From NCBI GenBank assembly GCA_047495785.1, contig JBLDXI010000033.1:868001-932000 (forward strand): DNA of 64,000 nucleotides. The letters are read 5' to 3'. The position numbers were made by a program, and so were the translations under genes. Below the pieces are notes generated by a model, which had not been told where the DNA came from, ran no database searches, and saw nothing but the letters and a program-made list of their open reading frames with translations. Below, one piece after another: positions 18,970-29,351 of the stretch. Each line of letters opens with the position of its first letter. Position 1 is the stretch's first letter. The stretch comes from Lepidodermella squamata (Eukaryota; Gastrotricha).

Positions 18970-19563
18970 ACGAATGTATTAGCCGCACAGCTAATTTGAG
19001 GAATCTTTAAGCTAAACTATGCCCGCTGTTTTCTATTCATTGTTTTATTCATTGTCTGTCTTTGCCAGAAGATGGACACTTTGCCGAAAGGTGGATATAG
19101 GTAAGGGTCCCCCCTTATATCGCTAAAGTTTCCGCAGGTGCCAGGGAAAAAAGCATAAGGGTCCCCCCTGTGGTCAAGCTTCGAGCCCTCGGGCTCGAAG
19201 CAGGGACAATCCCCCCGTCCCCCCGCCATCTTCGACATTGAGCTCAAAAAAGCTGGCCAAGCTGGAAATATTTTTTGACGATCGTTCACATACATCGTTC
19301 ACATACATTTATTTGCGCAAAGTTTGATAACATACATATTATCTAAGCGTCGTTTATTAGTCTTAATACGGCGTGATGTTGTTTCCGGGATCGTCTACAC
19401 CTGATACTTGTAATTTATTGCAATAATATTTATAGTGCGGCATTATTAATAAATAATTAGGTAGTACGAAAGGGAAAAACAGCGTGACTGCCTACACCAG
19501 GCGTTACCTTTGACAAACATTGATTCGTCCATATTCAACCACCGGGGGTATTTTGACATATAT
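18970..19563. other. Intergenic between convergent receptors, with C-rich patch
   Basis: No gene seen. Contains the C-run cluster and palindrome listed separately at 19101-19224. Confidence 0.5.
19101..19224. repeat. C-run cluster with repeated TAAGGGTCCCCCC and a palindrome
   Basis: Four runs of six C lie at 19109-19114, 19163-19168, 19211-19216 and 19219-19224. The 13-mer TAAGGGTCCCCCC occurs twice, near 19102 and 19156. Between runs sits a near-perfect hairpin, CTTCGAGCCC and GGGCTCGAAG with a 2-base centre, at about 19179-19200. The strand bias and the contrast with AT-rich surroundings are marked. Function unknown; the minus strand could fold into G-rich structures, though loops of 42-48 bases make a simple quadruplex unlikely. 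Confidence 0.6.
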
Positions 19564-22056
19564 TTAATGATGTTCGAACATACGCTTCGGGGTCTTATAG
19601 CACAAGCTCAGGCAGCAAGTCGCTGACAAGATGATGCAAACGGAAGAAACAGCCATATACTGCTGAATTTGATTGTTGAGTGTTAACAGAATAAGTATCG
19701 TACAGAGCAGCAGGGAAAAGGCGTTCAGCCCTCCTATCATCACGCCTGTGATTTCCGAACAAACGACGTCGACCTGCGATTTCAATCCCTGTTTACAATG
19801 ATAAGCCTGATACGTGCCGTATGCTAACAGAAGTACGTGGATCATGGCCAGGCAAATCATCCAAAGCATACTATTCTCCGTTGAACAAACGACTTCAGAA
19901 ATTTCGTAAAAAGTATCGCTTATCGCGTCGTAGTTCTCATTTATGGGGGCATGATATATCGAGCAGGAGAATGCGCCAAAAACTAGCCAGCATGCAAGTA
20001 ACCCTCCATTGAGTGCCACAAAAATAAAGGTGGAGAAAATGACTTTCTTTTCAATGCCAAGCTCATGCTCTTTCGTTGGAAGAACAGGTTGTTGAATAGA
20101 TGAGGCTATCATCAGAGAATGATTTGATGCCGTTTTTACAACAGTCAAATTCAAACTATGAGAAGAAGGCCTTTTAAGATTCGCATCTAAGCCTACCGAT
20201 TTAACTCTGACTAATTGTTGATGATTCAACTGTGGAGAAGGGCTTCTACTTGGGGCTTCGCAGTTAGAAGCTCGGGCGATGTTAACTTTCGGCTTTGATT
20301 TTGCACTTTTGCCATGACGGAAAGCTTTAAACATTCTAGAATGAGAGGGCAATCTTCCCGCCAAAGCAGTCGCTCGAAATGCCATAACACCACTTATGAT
20401 CGACACGGAAAACATTAGCAGGGCGATCCTAACTACTGCGACTGCAAATGCGTCCTGGCTGGTTTTCAAGGTAAAAGCTATTGCAGCTGCATTCAGAGCT
20501 AAGCAGCCTAGACAGCCAATCACCTTGATTTTCGGCGAAACGGCCTTTTCCCGATGTCTAATTGCCATGGCTAGAAGGGTAATCTCAAAGAAGGAAATGA
20601 TTCCAACTATAATTCTGATAGCAAGGGCAGCATAATCCGGAAATTCCTTTTTCATTGACACCGTGAATGCTCGATCTCTAGGGGGACGACCTTTATTTTT
20701 CCAAGCTGACCAGTCCATGGGTTCCACCTTCAGAACTTTGTATCGACCGTAGAACATGTAATCTTTAGTTGAGTCGACTTCGACTGACAAATATTTTGTC
20801 CGATAGCCGTCCTGGCCGAGGTAAGCGTACTGTATAGGGTCATTTTCGCTATAGCCACGTTTGCTAAACCTCATTTGACCCCTCAGACCGGACACATTTA
20901 CATTTAGAACAGATTCGTTGACGATTTTCATGACGAAGGTCGGATTGGTGTTCATATCTCGAAGTGACATGTCATACTCAAGCTTTAACCGATTATTAGC
21001 GTTATGCATCGCATATATAGCGACAAGTGTTGCGTCATGGCAAATGTATTTCAATGAGCCAGCCGTTGCCGATCTTGGTTTTTGTAACATGCCAGTCAAT
21101 CGCTCCTCGAAAGCAGTCGTATCGTAACCTAGTTCACTCTTCCAGCTGTCGTCAATCACCTGAGTCATAGAGCCGTAAAAAATTGTGTATCGGATTTGCT
21201 CACGGATGATTTTTTTGTTGCACCAAGGATCCACAATGTTGCTAGGATTAATGTTGTTAGGTTCCCCCGCGAGATTGTTACTCAGAAAAAACAGATATCT
21301 CGGTCCAGTTATGCCAGCTAAGTAACATTTACAAAGGAATGTCCAAAGAATAGTCTCTTGTGAGATTAACACAGCTATTATCCTGATGTCATGGAAAAGT
21401 ATCTCGTTGAGTGAATCGTCTGTAATGTCGAGGACAATGCTGAATGATGGCACGAAAATTCCGCTTCGAGTTGCATATCTCTCAGTGTAAACCGCCGTTA
21501 AATAATCGTTAGGAAACGCTGCTAGTGTTATTATCCCGATTCTTGACCATTTGCCGACATCTTTCAAGAAGTGAATCAACGATATTGCGAATAATTCACC
21601 ATTAGACTGGACCGGGTACAAATTCGGGTAAGCAACGTGGTCGGCAAAATTCGGAGCAGTGCAACCTATCGCAAGTCCAACAACGTCGAAGTATTTCAGA
21701 GGTTTGCCGAGAGGTTTACATCCAATCGAAAAGAAAGGACCGAGGAAGACCGGGGATCGAATGTTGATACCGTCATCTACTCGATTTTCCCACGCGCGGC
21801 CATAGCTGACGAGTTCGCGAATCGGGGTGTATCCCAGCCAGTATCCTTCCTCGTCACGGTAGTCGGGTACAATATTGTAGTCGGATAAAATATCAGATCG
21901 ATTGTTCACATTATCTATGGCGATTTTGACAGCTTCCGAGCATCCTGGGTGAGGAATTGGAAATACCTGAAGCATCGAAAGGTTGTACTTTTTCGACAAT
22001 TGACAGCTTGTTGGGCAGAGAATAGATAGAAGAAAGACTGACCCAAGCAATTTCAT
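19564..22056 (-). CDS. GABA-B-like class C GPCR 4 (divergent)
   Basis: 830 residues, intronless. The frame is open upstream to a GTG, but the ATG at 22054-22056 starts the signal peptide (MKLLGSVFLLSILCPTSC), so I use it. The ectodomain keeps the fold markers (DVGKWSRIGIIT, SGLRGQMRFSKRGY, GRPPRDR) but lacks the TGNEPQNGDGC block of receptors 1-3 and 5. Seven membrane segments follow from about residue 515. Intracellular loop 2 is the longest of the set, roughly 110 residues, basic and Ser-rich (HSRMFKAFRHGKSAKSKPK region). The short tail ends KRMFEHH. It lies tail-to-tail with receptor 3. It probably binds a different ligand from the main subfamily. Confidence 0.88.
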   Translation of the reverse strand: MKLLGSVFLLSILCPTSCQLSKKYNLSMLQVFPIPHPGCSEAVKIAIDNVNNRSDILSDYNIVPDYRDEEGYWLGYTPIRELVSYGRAWENRVDDGINIRSPVFLGPFFSIGCKPLGKPLKYFDVVGLAIGCTAPNFADHVAYPNLYPVQSNGELFAISLIHFLKDVGKWSRIGIITLAAFPNDYLTAVYTERYATRSGIFVPSFSIVLDITDDSLNEILFHDIRIIAVLISQETILWTFLCKCYLAGITGPRYLFFLSNNLAGEPNNINPSNIVDPWCNKKIIREQIRYTIFYGSMTQVIDDSWKSELGYDTTAFEERLTGMLQKPRSATAGSLKYICHDATLVAIYAMHNANNRLKLEYDMSLRDMNTNPTFVMKIVNESVLNVNVSGLRGQMRFSKRGYSENDPIQYAYLGQDGYRTKYLSVEVDSTKDYMFYGRYKVLKVEPMDWSAWKNKGRPPRDRAFTVSMKKEFPDYAALAIRIIVGIISFFEITLLAMAIRHREKAVSPKIKVIGCLGCLALNAAAIAFTLKTSQDAFAVAVVRIALLMFSVSIISGVMAFRATALAGRLPSHSRMFKAFRHGKSAKSKPKVNIARASNCEAPSRSPSPQLNHQQLVRVKSVGLDANLKRPSSHSLNLTVVKTASNHSLMIASSIQQPVLPTKEHELGIEKKVIFSTFIFVALNGGLLACWLVFGAFSCSIYHAPINENYDAISDTFYEISEVVCSTENSMLWMICLAMIHVLLLAYGTYQAYHCKQGLKSQVDVVCSEITGVMIGGLNAFSLLLCTILILLTLNNQIQQYMAVSSVCIILSATCCLSLCYKTPKRMFEHH

Positions 22057-22272
22057 AGCTTGTGAAATTTCAGAGAAGGCGATTATTTTCCTCGGAAAAT
22101 ATTGAGACAGATTTGCTGTTATTAACTCTCCGAAAGAAGACACTTTCATGAGATAATAAATTCTCACGTTTTTTTATTATCGCGCATCTTTTTTACGATA
22201 TAATTAACCACGTCGGACGTCAGCCGCAATTTAGTCGCAAAATTTGTTACTTGGCAAAACTGAATAATTATG

Positions 22273-22307
22273 GCGATTAGCTAATTTACTTCTGATTAGC
22301 TAATCGC
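22273..22307. repeat. Perfect 13-bp inverted repeat (hairpin or dyad)
   Basis: GCGATTAGCTAAT and ATTAGCTAATCGC separated by 9 bases. Each arm contains the palindrome TTAGCTAA. It lies about 215 bp upstream of the receptor 4 start, so it may be a dyad for a dimeric regulator; this is inference. Confidence 0.7.
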
Positions 22308-23663
22308 TGCTGTCTACGCATAAAATTTGAAATTGAATCCCGATCAAGACAGGTTCTTATCACGCAACCCTGCTCAGCCCGCAGACATGCAAAGGGAAAG
22401 CGTCGACTGCGAGAACAAGATGCTAATGAAAGAAAGATAAGGGTTGTGTTACGTAGCTGATGTTCTTCACTGTGCGTGAAAACGTTCATCAGGTGATAAA
22501 TTTACAAACCTCGTGTGTACGTGTTGTAAATTCAGTGGGTTTGGATTATTTGACCGAAAAATTTACGAACCAGCAGTTTCAAGTTAAAAGCCACAAAACA
22601 TATCGGGTTTTTTCGGTATGGACGGATGGAATGTGCCATCTATCTCTTGCTTTTTATTAACAACATCCGCAAAAGGCAGAATGATTTACGAAGTGGGCAA
22701 ATCCACTTTTCCAACGTCTTTACCGCGAAAATATTAATGAATAAGTAGTTAGTGAACAACGAGATTCAATTGTCTTTACACAGATTTAATTTTTAAATGA
22801 CATTGAAGTGAGAATCAGGGATGTAATTTGCGCCTTGAAGCTGAATTAAGAATCCGGACAGAAAGAAGACGCTCGTATTTCGTATACAATCAGTTCGCCA
22901 ACCTCGCGTCACACTCAAATCAATCGGCTTGACAATCAATGTCATATGGCTAAAGGCTAAAATGATGTAGAATATAGTTGAATGGAGATTGACGAGCGCT
23001 GAAATAGCTGGAATCGGCCGTGTTTCCCACAGTTCCCGCAAAATCCAAGACCGATGAAGCTCAAACGACGATGCAGTGAGTTATAGTAACTCAAAGAAGC
23101 TTTTCTAGTGCAAGTTCCTGATTGGAAGGTTTATCTATGATGTTTCGGGCAGCCAATTTATCGGCTCCTTTTTCTTTAGTCATCATCACAATAATTATAG
23201 GCTAGACTGGGAACCAGGCCACTCGATAGTTCTGGTGAAAGCAACTGTATGCTGTATGTGCGCTTTTTTGCAAAATTGCCAATCGCCTTATATGGTCAGT
23301 AAACTAGGTCTAGCTGACTGAGTCAACAAAATAAAAGCTCTTCCGGGTGGAGTGCACTCGAAGCGAAGCGCTAACACCTTCTCTTCGTTCGAAGTTCGTT
23401 CCCGCGCATTTCCCCTTCAAGACTTCCGAAATTGCGCGGTAGAAAACATTATCCCGGATGGGTGGCAATCGCAACATGAACTCTCTTGACTACAAAATAA
23501 TCAGTTGACAGACGTGTGTGAAAGCTGAGGAAGAGTCGCGGTTGAGTGGGCTGGCTTTCATGAAGCGTTTAATCATGAATAGAAGAAGCGAATTGGCTAA
23601 CTTATGTTGATATCCTCCATCAGACCCATCTTAAGATTCGAACTCACCTCAGTACTTGCAGAG

Positions 23664-23671
23664 TATTTAAG
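23664..23671 (+). promoter_or_regulatory. TATA-like box of receptor 5
   Basis: TATTTAAG, 128 bp upstream of the ATG at 23799, allowing a leader of about 100 nt. A similar TATTTAAA lies before the gene at 62233. Confidence 0.35.
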
Positions 23672-23798
23672 TATTGCACAGTCCTACGTTCCCAACGGAA
23701 GCTACACTGCACCACAATTGCCCGAGGATGTTGGGAAGAAAAATAAGTTGATCCTTAGCGCCGAATTTTCCATTCATTATTGCTGATGTTAAGTTAAA

Positions 23799-26105
23799 AT
23801 GAAATCTTCATCGTTGAATTTGATCTCCTATGTTGTAGTTTCAGAGGTGTTAGCATTGCTGTCCCTTGCCGAGGCTAGGAAGGGTGACACACTTGCCGTG
23901 TTAGTCCTTATTCCGAAAACAGGCAACGAGCCACAAAATGGCGATGGATGCCGTTACGGTATACAAGTGGCATTCGACAGCATCAACAGCAATGTCAGTA
24001 TTTTGCCCGGTTATCACCTCGAACCCATTTTTGTTGATGAAGGACCAGCTGGAATGTATTCGCCCCGCCAAGCAACCCAATTTCGACGCGATTTCTCCGG
24101 AGCTCATCAATCACCGCTCGTAATCGGACCTTTATTTGGAACCGGGGGAGTAGGTTTGGCTGGAATGATTCATCATCTCGACATGGTGCATCTAGCAACA
24201 GGCGTCAACTTGCCCCAGATTACTGCTAATCGGCGTTTATACCCTAATATTTATCGGACTCGAATAACTGGAGAATTGGTTGGATTTGCTCAAATGCGAT
24301 TCATGCGCGACATTGGAAGATGGAACAGGTTTGGAATCATAACCAACGTGGTGAATACGTTTGACACAGCTATGGCGATGTTTCTCTACAAATCCGCGGG
24401 TGAAAATGGATTTGAAGTGCCGTACTTCGGTATAGTGACTGATGTCACTGAAGAAGCAGTAAAAACGGTAAAAGTATCCGATACTCGAATTGTTGTCGTT
24501 GCCACAGGAACGCCGATGTTCGCTACCAAGTTCCTGTGCATGGCGTACTTCGCAGGATTGAGTGGTCCCCGATATGCCTTCGTCATACACGCTGGTTCGT
24601 ACTCCGAGCCGAAAAGTTTACCACCAACAATCGCAATAGCCTCCGGTTGTACCAGAGAGATGCTTCTGGAACAATTCAAAATCACAATATGGATCGCATG
24701 GGCTAACGGACCAGCAAATGAGTTCTCAGACCCGAAATTCCTGACCACGGGTGGGATGAATTTACCCGATTTCGAGAGGCGATACCAAGACGTAACAGAT
24801 AATACCCCGCCGCTTGATTTTATTCGTCGATTTCAGTGCTACGATCCTGGCCTTGCGACTGCTCTAGCTCTGGACGCAGCTGAGCAAAAACTGCGAGGGC
24901 GAAACGTTTCTCTTCGAGATTTCCAAAATAGACCAAGGGAAGTAATGCTAGCAGTCAACGAATCATTGCTCAAGGTTGATTATGTAGGTCTGAGAATCGG
25001 TAGGTTCAAATACTCTGCACGGGGCGAGCCAGATTTCGATTCGCAAGCTGCAATGCAGTGGACGCCGGAATTAGGCTTGCGAGAGCTCTACGTAATAAAC
25101 GCGATGGAAAACTCGTCAATCTATGAATTCTCTAGCTACACCATGAAGGAGTTTCGGAAGCCCACTTGGTTCACTGCTGATGGATTGCCACCCCGGGGTC
25201 GGCCTGTGACAATCATCAGTAAGCAACGCATCCCAGATGCTCTTTCACTCCCGACTTTAGCCGTTTCAGGGGTCATTGCAACTTGGCACAGCTTTTCTTA
25301 CTATAAAGGCTATCGAAAGCGTCCAAAAGTAGACGCGCAATTTTGGAAAAGGTCTGCGCTTTTACTCGGATGTCTTTTGCTAGACATCTCAGCTGCTCTT
25401 TTCGCTTTTTCCTATCCAGATGGTACCATCGTGTTGTGCATACTACAGCGAGTCGCCCCTACGGTGGGCTTAGCCACAATAATCGCTTGCATTCTCGTTC
25501 GACTCGAGAAACGGCGCCGTCAGGTTGACGTGATGCGAAGCGCTAACCAGTCGAACAACGGTCAACGTATAACGAAAGGTTCGAGGGGTTCAAGAGTTAG
25601 CGTACCATCACATTCGCTAAGTGTTAGATCGAAGCCCAGTGTAACCTCACCCGAAGAAAGTGTACGACATAAAAAATTATCAAAAGCAACGATTGCAGCC
25701 TTGACTTTCCTAGGAGTCTCAATCGCTTGCTACCTGGTTGCATGGAATGTCGCGGAGACGCCTGTATACACAAGCAAAGTTATATCTGAGGAATACGCGA
25801 TAGAATCGGATATATATTCTGTTATCGAAGCTGGTCGCTGTCGGTCAAATAACGAAACTGCATGGATTTTTACCATTATCGCTCTTTTCATATTAATGCT
25901 TCTATGGGGGGCATTCGCTGCTTACGTCACTCGACGGCAACGCGAAGCAAAATACGAACGTTTGGCTGTGCTGAATAATCTGGTGATGATAATCGCAGCT
26001 GTTTTAATAACGATAATTCTAAACTCACCTATTGCCCAAGCTATTTGCCACTCTGTCGTCTCTATGATAATTGCACTTGGTTCCGGAACACTCTTAATTC
26101 GCTAA
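23799..26105 (+). CDS. GABA-B-like class C GPCR 5
   Basis: 768 residues, intronless. Signal peptide 1-26; ectodomain with TGNEPQNGDGC, HHLDMVHLATGVN, GRWNRFGI, CTREMLLEQFKI and GEPDFDSQ; GABA-B-type stalk; seven membrane segments; tail of a few residues ending GTLLIR. Extracellular disulfide Cys in VLCILQ and GRCRS. Intracellular loop 2 is Ser/Arg-rich (SRGSRVSVPSHSLSVRS). It is the closest relative of receptor 3 and of the relic at 11028-11450. The gene is convergent with the RING-CH gene at 26172, with only 66 bp between stops and overlapping polyadenylation signals. Confidence 0.9.
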   Translation: MKSSSLNLISYVVVSEVLALLSLAEARKGDTLAVLVLIPKTGNEPQNGDGCRYGIQVAFDSINSNVSILPGYHLEPIFVDEGPAGMYSPRQATQFRRDFSGAHQSPLVIGPLFGTGGVGLAGMIHHLDMVHLATGVNLPQITANRRLYPNIYRTRITGELVGFAQMRFMRDIGRWNRFGIITNVVNTFDTAMAMFLYKSAGENGFEVPYFGIVTDVTEEAVKTVKVSDTRIVVVATGTPMFATKFLCMAYFAGLSGPRYAFVIHAGSYSEPKSLPPTIAIASGCTREMLLEQFKITIWIAWANGPANEFSDPKFLTTGGMNLPDFERRYQDVTDNTPPLDFIRRFQCYDPGLATALALDAAEQKLRGRNVSLRDFQNRPREVMLAVNESLLKVDYVGLRIGRFKYSARGEPDFDSQAAMQWTPELGLRELYVINAMENSSIYEFSSYTMKEFRKPTWFTADGLPPRGRPVTIISKQRIPDALSLPTLAVSGVIATWHSFSYYKGYRKRPKVDAQFWKRSALLLGCLLLDISAALFAFSYPDGTIVLCILQRVAPTVGLATIIACILVRLEKRRRQVDVMRSANQSNNGQRITKGSRGSRVSVPSHSLSVRSKPSVTSPEESVRHKKLSKATIAALTFLGVSIACYLVAWNVAETPVYTSKVISEEYAIESDIYSVIEAGRCRSNNETAWIFTIIALFILMLLWGAFAAYVTRRQREAKYERLAVLNNLVMIIAAVLITIILNSPIAQAICHSVVSMIIALGSGTLLIR

Positions 26106-26129
26106 AACCGTGAATTTTACTTGCGAAAA

Positions 26130-26135
26130 TTTATT
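26130..26135 (-). promoter_or_regulatory. Polyadenylation signal of RING-CH gene at 26172
   Basis: AATAAA on the minus strand, 37 bp past that gene's stop. Confidence 0.45.
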
Positions 26136-26162
26136 GAAGTCAGTTATTGCACTTAAATATTC

Positions 26163-26168
26163 AATAAA
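26163..26168 (+). promoter_or_regulatory. Polyadenylation signal of receptor 5
   Basis: AATAAA 58 bp past the receptor stop, just 4 bp before the end of the convergent gene. Confidence 0.45.
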
Positions 26169-26171
26169 AAG

Positions 26172-26879
26172 TCACGCTGTTGGAAAGTCGTGTTTGACAA
26201 CCGGGGGTGTGTTGAATTGAGTAATTTTGCGATCAAAATTTTTCCGCCAATATTCGCCGTAATTTGTCGTCGCAAAGTGAGAGTAGCACAACAAGATGCT
26301 GATCAGCAAAAGAATCGTCACGCTAATTCCCATGTAGACCTCAGCGTCGTACAGAACTCGATAGAACCTACTAGCTTCATTCTCGCTAATGTACAGTGAC
26401 TCACTTCTCGGGTCAAGGATAGCGCGTCGCAGTATGGCGAGCTGCGAAACAGCGATTATCCCGAAAAGAGCCGTCGATATGAAAATGACAGTCGTTGCGA
26501 AGAAGCAGCAGTCGACAAAGCTGAATTTAGGCCGGTACCAGTCTCTGATCGGTTTAATTTTCCGTTGCACCTGTATTTGGTAGTTCTGATTGCAGAGCTC
26601 ACACAGCGGGAGTCCGCGCTCGTCGAATTTCGCGTTCGGTGCTGATATGACCATTTCAAGGCACTTCTTATGAGCGTAACCGATAGAACCGCGGCAGGAA
26701 CAAAAGTTTGAGTAAAGAGCATTGTTGTCGCCATCGCCGTGGCCCATGTGGCAAATACGGCACTCGTGATCATTCGATGCCATGTTTGCACTACTGATTA
26801 TGCTAATGCCCTGTGGCGTTGTGTTAGCTTCGGCTCGAGAAGCCGATGGTGATGGTCTTTCATTTATAGCTGATGACAT
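26172..26879 (-). CDS. RING-CH membrane E3 ligase
   Basis: 235 residues, intronless; the frame opens on GTG but the ATG at 26877-26879 is used. A Ser/Thr-rich lead of about 38 residues precedes the RING-CH finger (about 39-100: CRIC, FCSCRGSIGYAHKKC, CELC). An internal ATG just before the finger (MASNDHECRIC) is an alternative start giving a protein the size of its relatives. Linker KIKPIRDWYRP, membrane segments at about 122-148 and 180-205, tail with FNTPPVVKHD. It is tail-to-tail with receptor 5, the tightest pairing of a ligase with a receptor in the window. Confidence 0.9.
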   Translation of the reverse strand: MSSAINERPSPSASRAEANTTPQGISIISSANMASNDHECRICHMGHGDGDNNALYSNFCSCRGSIGYAHKKCLEMVISAPNAKFDERGLPLCELCNQNYQIQVQRKIKPIRDWYRPKFSFVDCCFFATTVIFISTALFGIIAVSQLAILRRAILDPRSESLYISENEASRFYRVLYDAEVYMGISVTILLLISILLCYSHFATTNYGEYWRKNFDRKITQFNTPPVVKHDFPTA

Positions 26880-27273
26880 TATCACGCTAAAGCAAATTGA
26901 CCTGTCGCAATTTCAGCCATGCTGCTGGAAACTATATCGCAATATGTATATGTGTGCGTGTGAAAAAAGCAGATACAAACTTGGTAGTTTTTTTCTGCGC
27001 AGGCGGTCGATGCAGCAATGGACATTGATCGTTATATAATCGATTGCTTTTCCACCGAGAATTGTGCAATTAATATTGTATTAGCACTAACAAAGCCCCA
27101 GAAATCGTTTTTTGTCCTTTATATAAATCAGAGAGGTTTCTACCGATTTGCTAGCCTTTATTTTCTTTTGGAGAAACTAATATGAAATTATGCTCCTGAT
27201 CGCTCCGAAATTAGTCTCAACAATTGTTGGCAGTGGATCATTTTATTACATCTTTCTGTGATTGCGAGAATGA
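26880..27273. other. Intergenic, no gene seen
   Basis: Upstream of the RING-CH gene and downstream of the kinase-ankyrin gene, both on the minus strand. Nothing recognised. Confidence 0.5.
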
Positions 27274-29351
27274 TCACACGAAAATGTTAGCTATCTTGCG
27301 CAAAATCCTGACAATTCTTGCTCGAACTTCAGAATGAACCCGAGAGTGGCACATTTTGGCCGCGGCAAGAGCACAAAGAATTTCTGACCTATCCCTCTTG
27401 GAGGATACCTCTAGCAAGAATTCAACGATCTCGACATTGCCAAAAAATGCTGAAATCACCAGCGGCGTGTCTCCTCGTTTATTTTTTACCCCTACGTTGG
27501 CCCCAAAGGTTTGAATAAGTAGCCGCACAATTTCGAGATGCCCGTTCTGAGCTGCGACGAAAAGTGGACGAGCGCCATCTTTCTGCTTTGTTTCAATATC
27601 TGCTTCGAACTCTCCAGCCAAAGCCCTGACTGCCTCTATGTGTCCCGTCTCAGCTGCAATGTAAAGCGGAGATACCCCGTTGATATTAACCAACTCAACG
27701 TTAGCTTTAAATCGTCCGGCTAGCAGGCGAATGACTTCAACCTGCCCCTCCTGCGCTGCTATGTACAATGGAGTGGCATTCTTACAGTTGGTTGCGTTGA
27801 CGTCGGCCCCGAATCTGTCAACTAATAGCTCACAAACTATCACGTGTCCATTCTGCGCTGCGATGTGAAGTGGAGTCCAGCCATCTTTCTCCTTAACTTG
27901 AACATCGACGCAAAACTTTTCGGCGAGAAGTTCGACCAGCCAAGATTTCCCGGATTCTGCAGCAAGGTGAATAGGTGTTGACCCATTATTTCTGGCAACC
28001 CTGGGATCAGCTCCGTGCTCAAGCAGCAACCTTGTGATCTCATCATGGTTGCAGATAATCGCTAGAGTTAAGGGTGTATCGCCATCTGAATCGTTTGCTT
28101 TTGTGGTCGAATCGATTTCTCCAAGGCTCAGCAATTCTTTGAGTCGATGAAGCCTGCCGTGCCTTACTGCATCAATCAATTCAGCGGATTTTCCCACTGA
28201 AATTGGGTCACTTGATTTAAATTGGCATTCTTTGAGGAAGGAATCTTCGATTAGTTGCGCAACTGTAGGCCTTTCGCTTGGCTGCTTTCGCAGGAGAGTT
28301 ATGAAGTAATTGTAACAATTTCGGCTATAGCAAGACTTTCGGCAGCGAGTGTCTGGCTCTTTGCTGTTTAAATTCGATGATTTTGAATTTGTAGCTTGAT
28401 TCATCGTTTAACTTACTTGACAATCTCGAAAATCACAGCCGCGCCTCGACCCGAAAACTGATATGAGAAATGGTGTATTTTTGCATTCGAGAAGTTTAAT
28501 GGCTTACGGGTAGTTTTCGGTGCATTACTTCGAAAAACGTAACACCTATCGACCAGACATCACAGGCCTTTGTAAAAGGCTGCCCAGTGCAGACTTCGGG
28601 TGATGCATAGGCAAAAGTTGCAACGTTCGTAGGGCATTGATCTTCTGCTGCCCTGAAATATCATCATGTAACAAGGAAAACAACAATTTGAGGGAAACAC
28701 TTTTTAATGCATCTCGCTAGTCCGAAATCGCTCAGTTTCAAATGACTGTAATCAATGCTAAGGAGGATGTTCTCAGGTTTTATATCTCGATGAACGAAAT
28801 CGTTTTCATGGATGTATGCCACTGCCGAAAGAAGTTGCCTCGCCCAAGAAATGACCTGTCCCTCAGGAAACGAATTTGTTTTGCTGTTGTAAATCAAATG
28901 CTTCAGATCGCCGCCGCTGCAGTACTCCATGGCTAGATGATAAATATCTGGACATTCCTTGGTATTATCTAACAGCCTCTCTAATAAAAGCAGTTAAATG
29001 AGATTAATTTGTATTCCTTTGATAAGCTTGCCTTGGAACGCTCCGAAAACTTGAACGATATTTGGATGGCGAAATCGCTCAAGCCTCGAATGCTGAAAAA
29101 TTGAAATGAAAATTGCGTGTGGTTAAGTGATATGCTATTTTTACCTCCTTCACGCACATTTCGACAATCTTTTTAGCTAATTGGGTGCCACCGCAAGGTT
29201 CAGCTGACAAGCTGGTTGAAATGAGCGATAAATTGACCTCTTTAACCACAAACAGCGAAAAATCTCCCCTCCGCTGGCACAGGTGAACTGTAGAAAATCC
29301 TCCCCGGCCAAGGCAGCGAATCTTGTTGAAATCTCTGCTCGACTTGATCAT
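27274..29351 (-). CDS. NEK-like protein kinase fused to ankyrin repeats
   Basis: Six exons: 29351-29145, 29092-29032, 28980-28701, 28652-28508, 28457-28417, 28363-27274; all junctions keep frame, giving 607 residues. Intron 2 has a GC donor (CAAG then GCAAGC). N-terminal kinase: glycine loop GRGGFSTVHL, Lys in VVKEVN, FRHPNIVQ, MEYCSGGDL, catalytic HRDIKPEN, DFGLA, activation-loop YASPEVC and a subdomain XI Arg in SERPTVAQL; all key residues are present, so it is probably active. The style (HRDIKPENILL, EYCSGGDL) is closest to NEK or related Ser/Thr kinases. From about residue 315 there are about eight ankyrin repeats (GWTPLHIAAQNGH and variants), many with a 35-residue spacing. The role is unknown; ankyrins probably bind a partner or substrate. 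Confidence 0.88.

Larger units (their letters stand above)
22057..23798. other. Divergent promoter region of receptors 4 and 5
   Basis: 1.7 kb with no supported gene. It holds a 13-bp perfect inverted repeat at 22273-22307 and a TATTTAAG box at 23664-23671. A minus-strand open frame of about 95 codons at about 22793-23075 has no ATG at its start and no similarity. Confidence 0.5.

Noticed and set aside
22793-23075. Minus-strand open frame of about 95 codons with hydrophobic stretches
   Set aside because: No ATG at the start, no family similarity, no splice partner; such lengths occur by chance.
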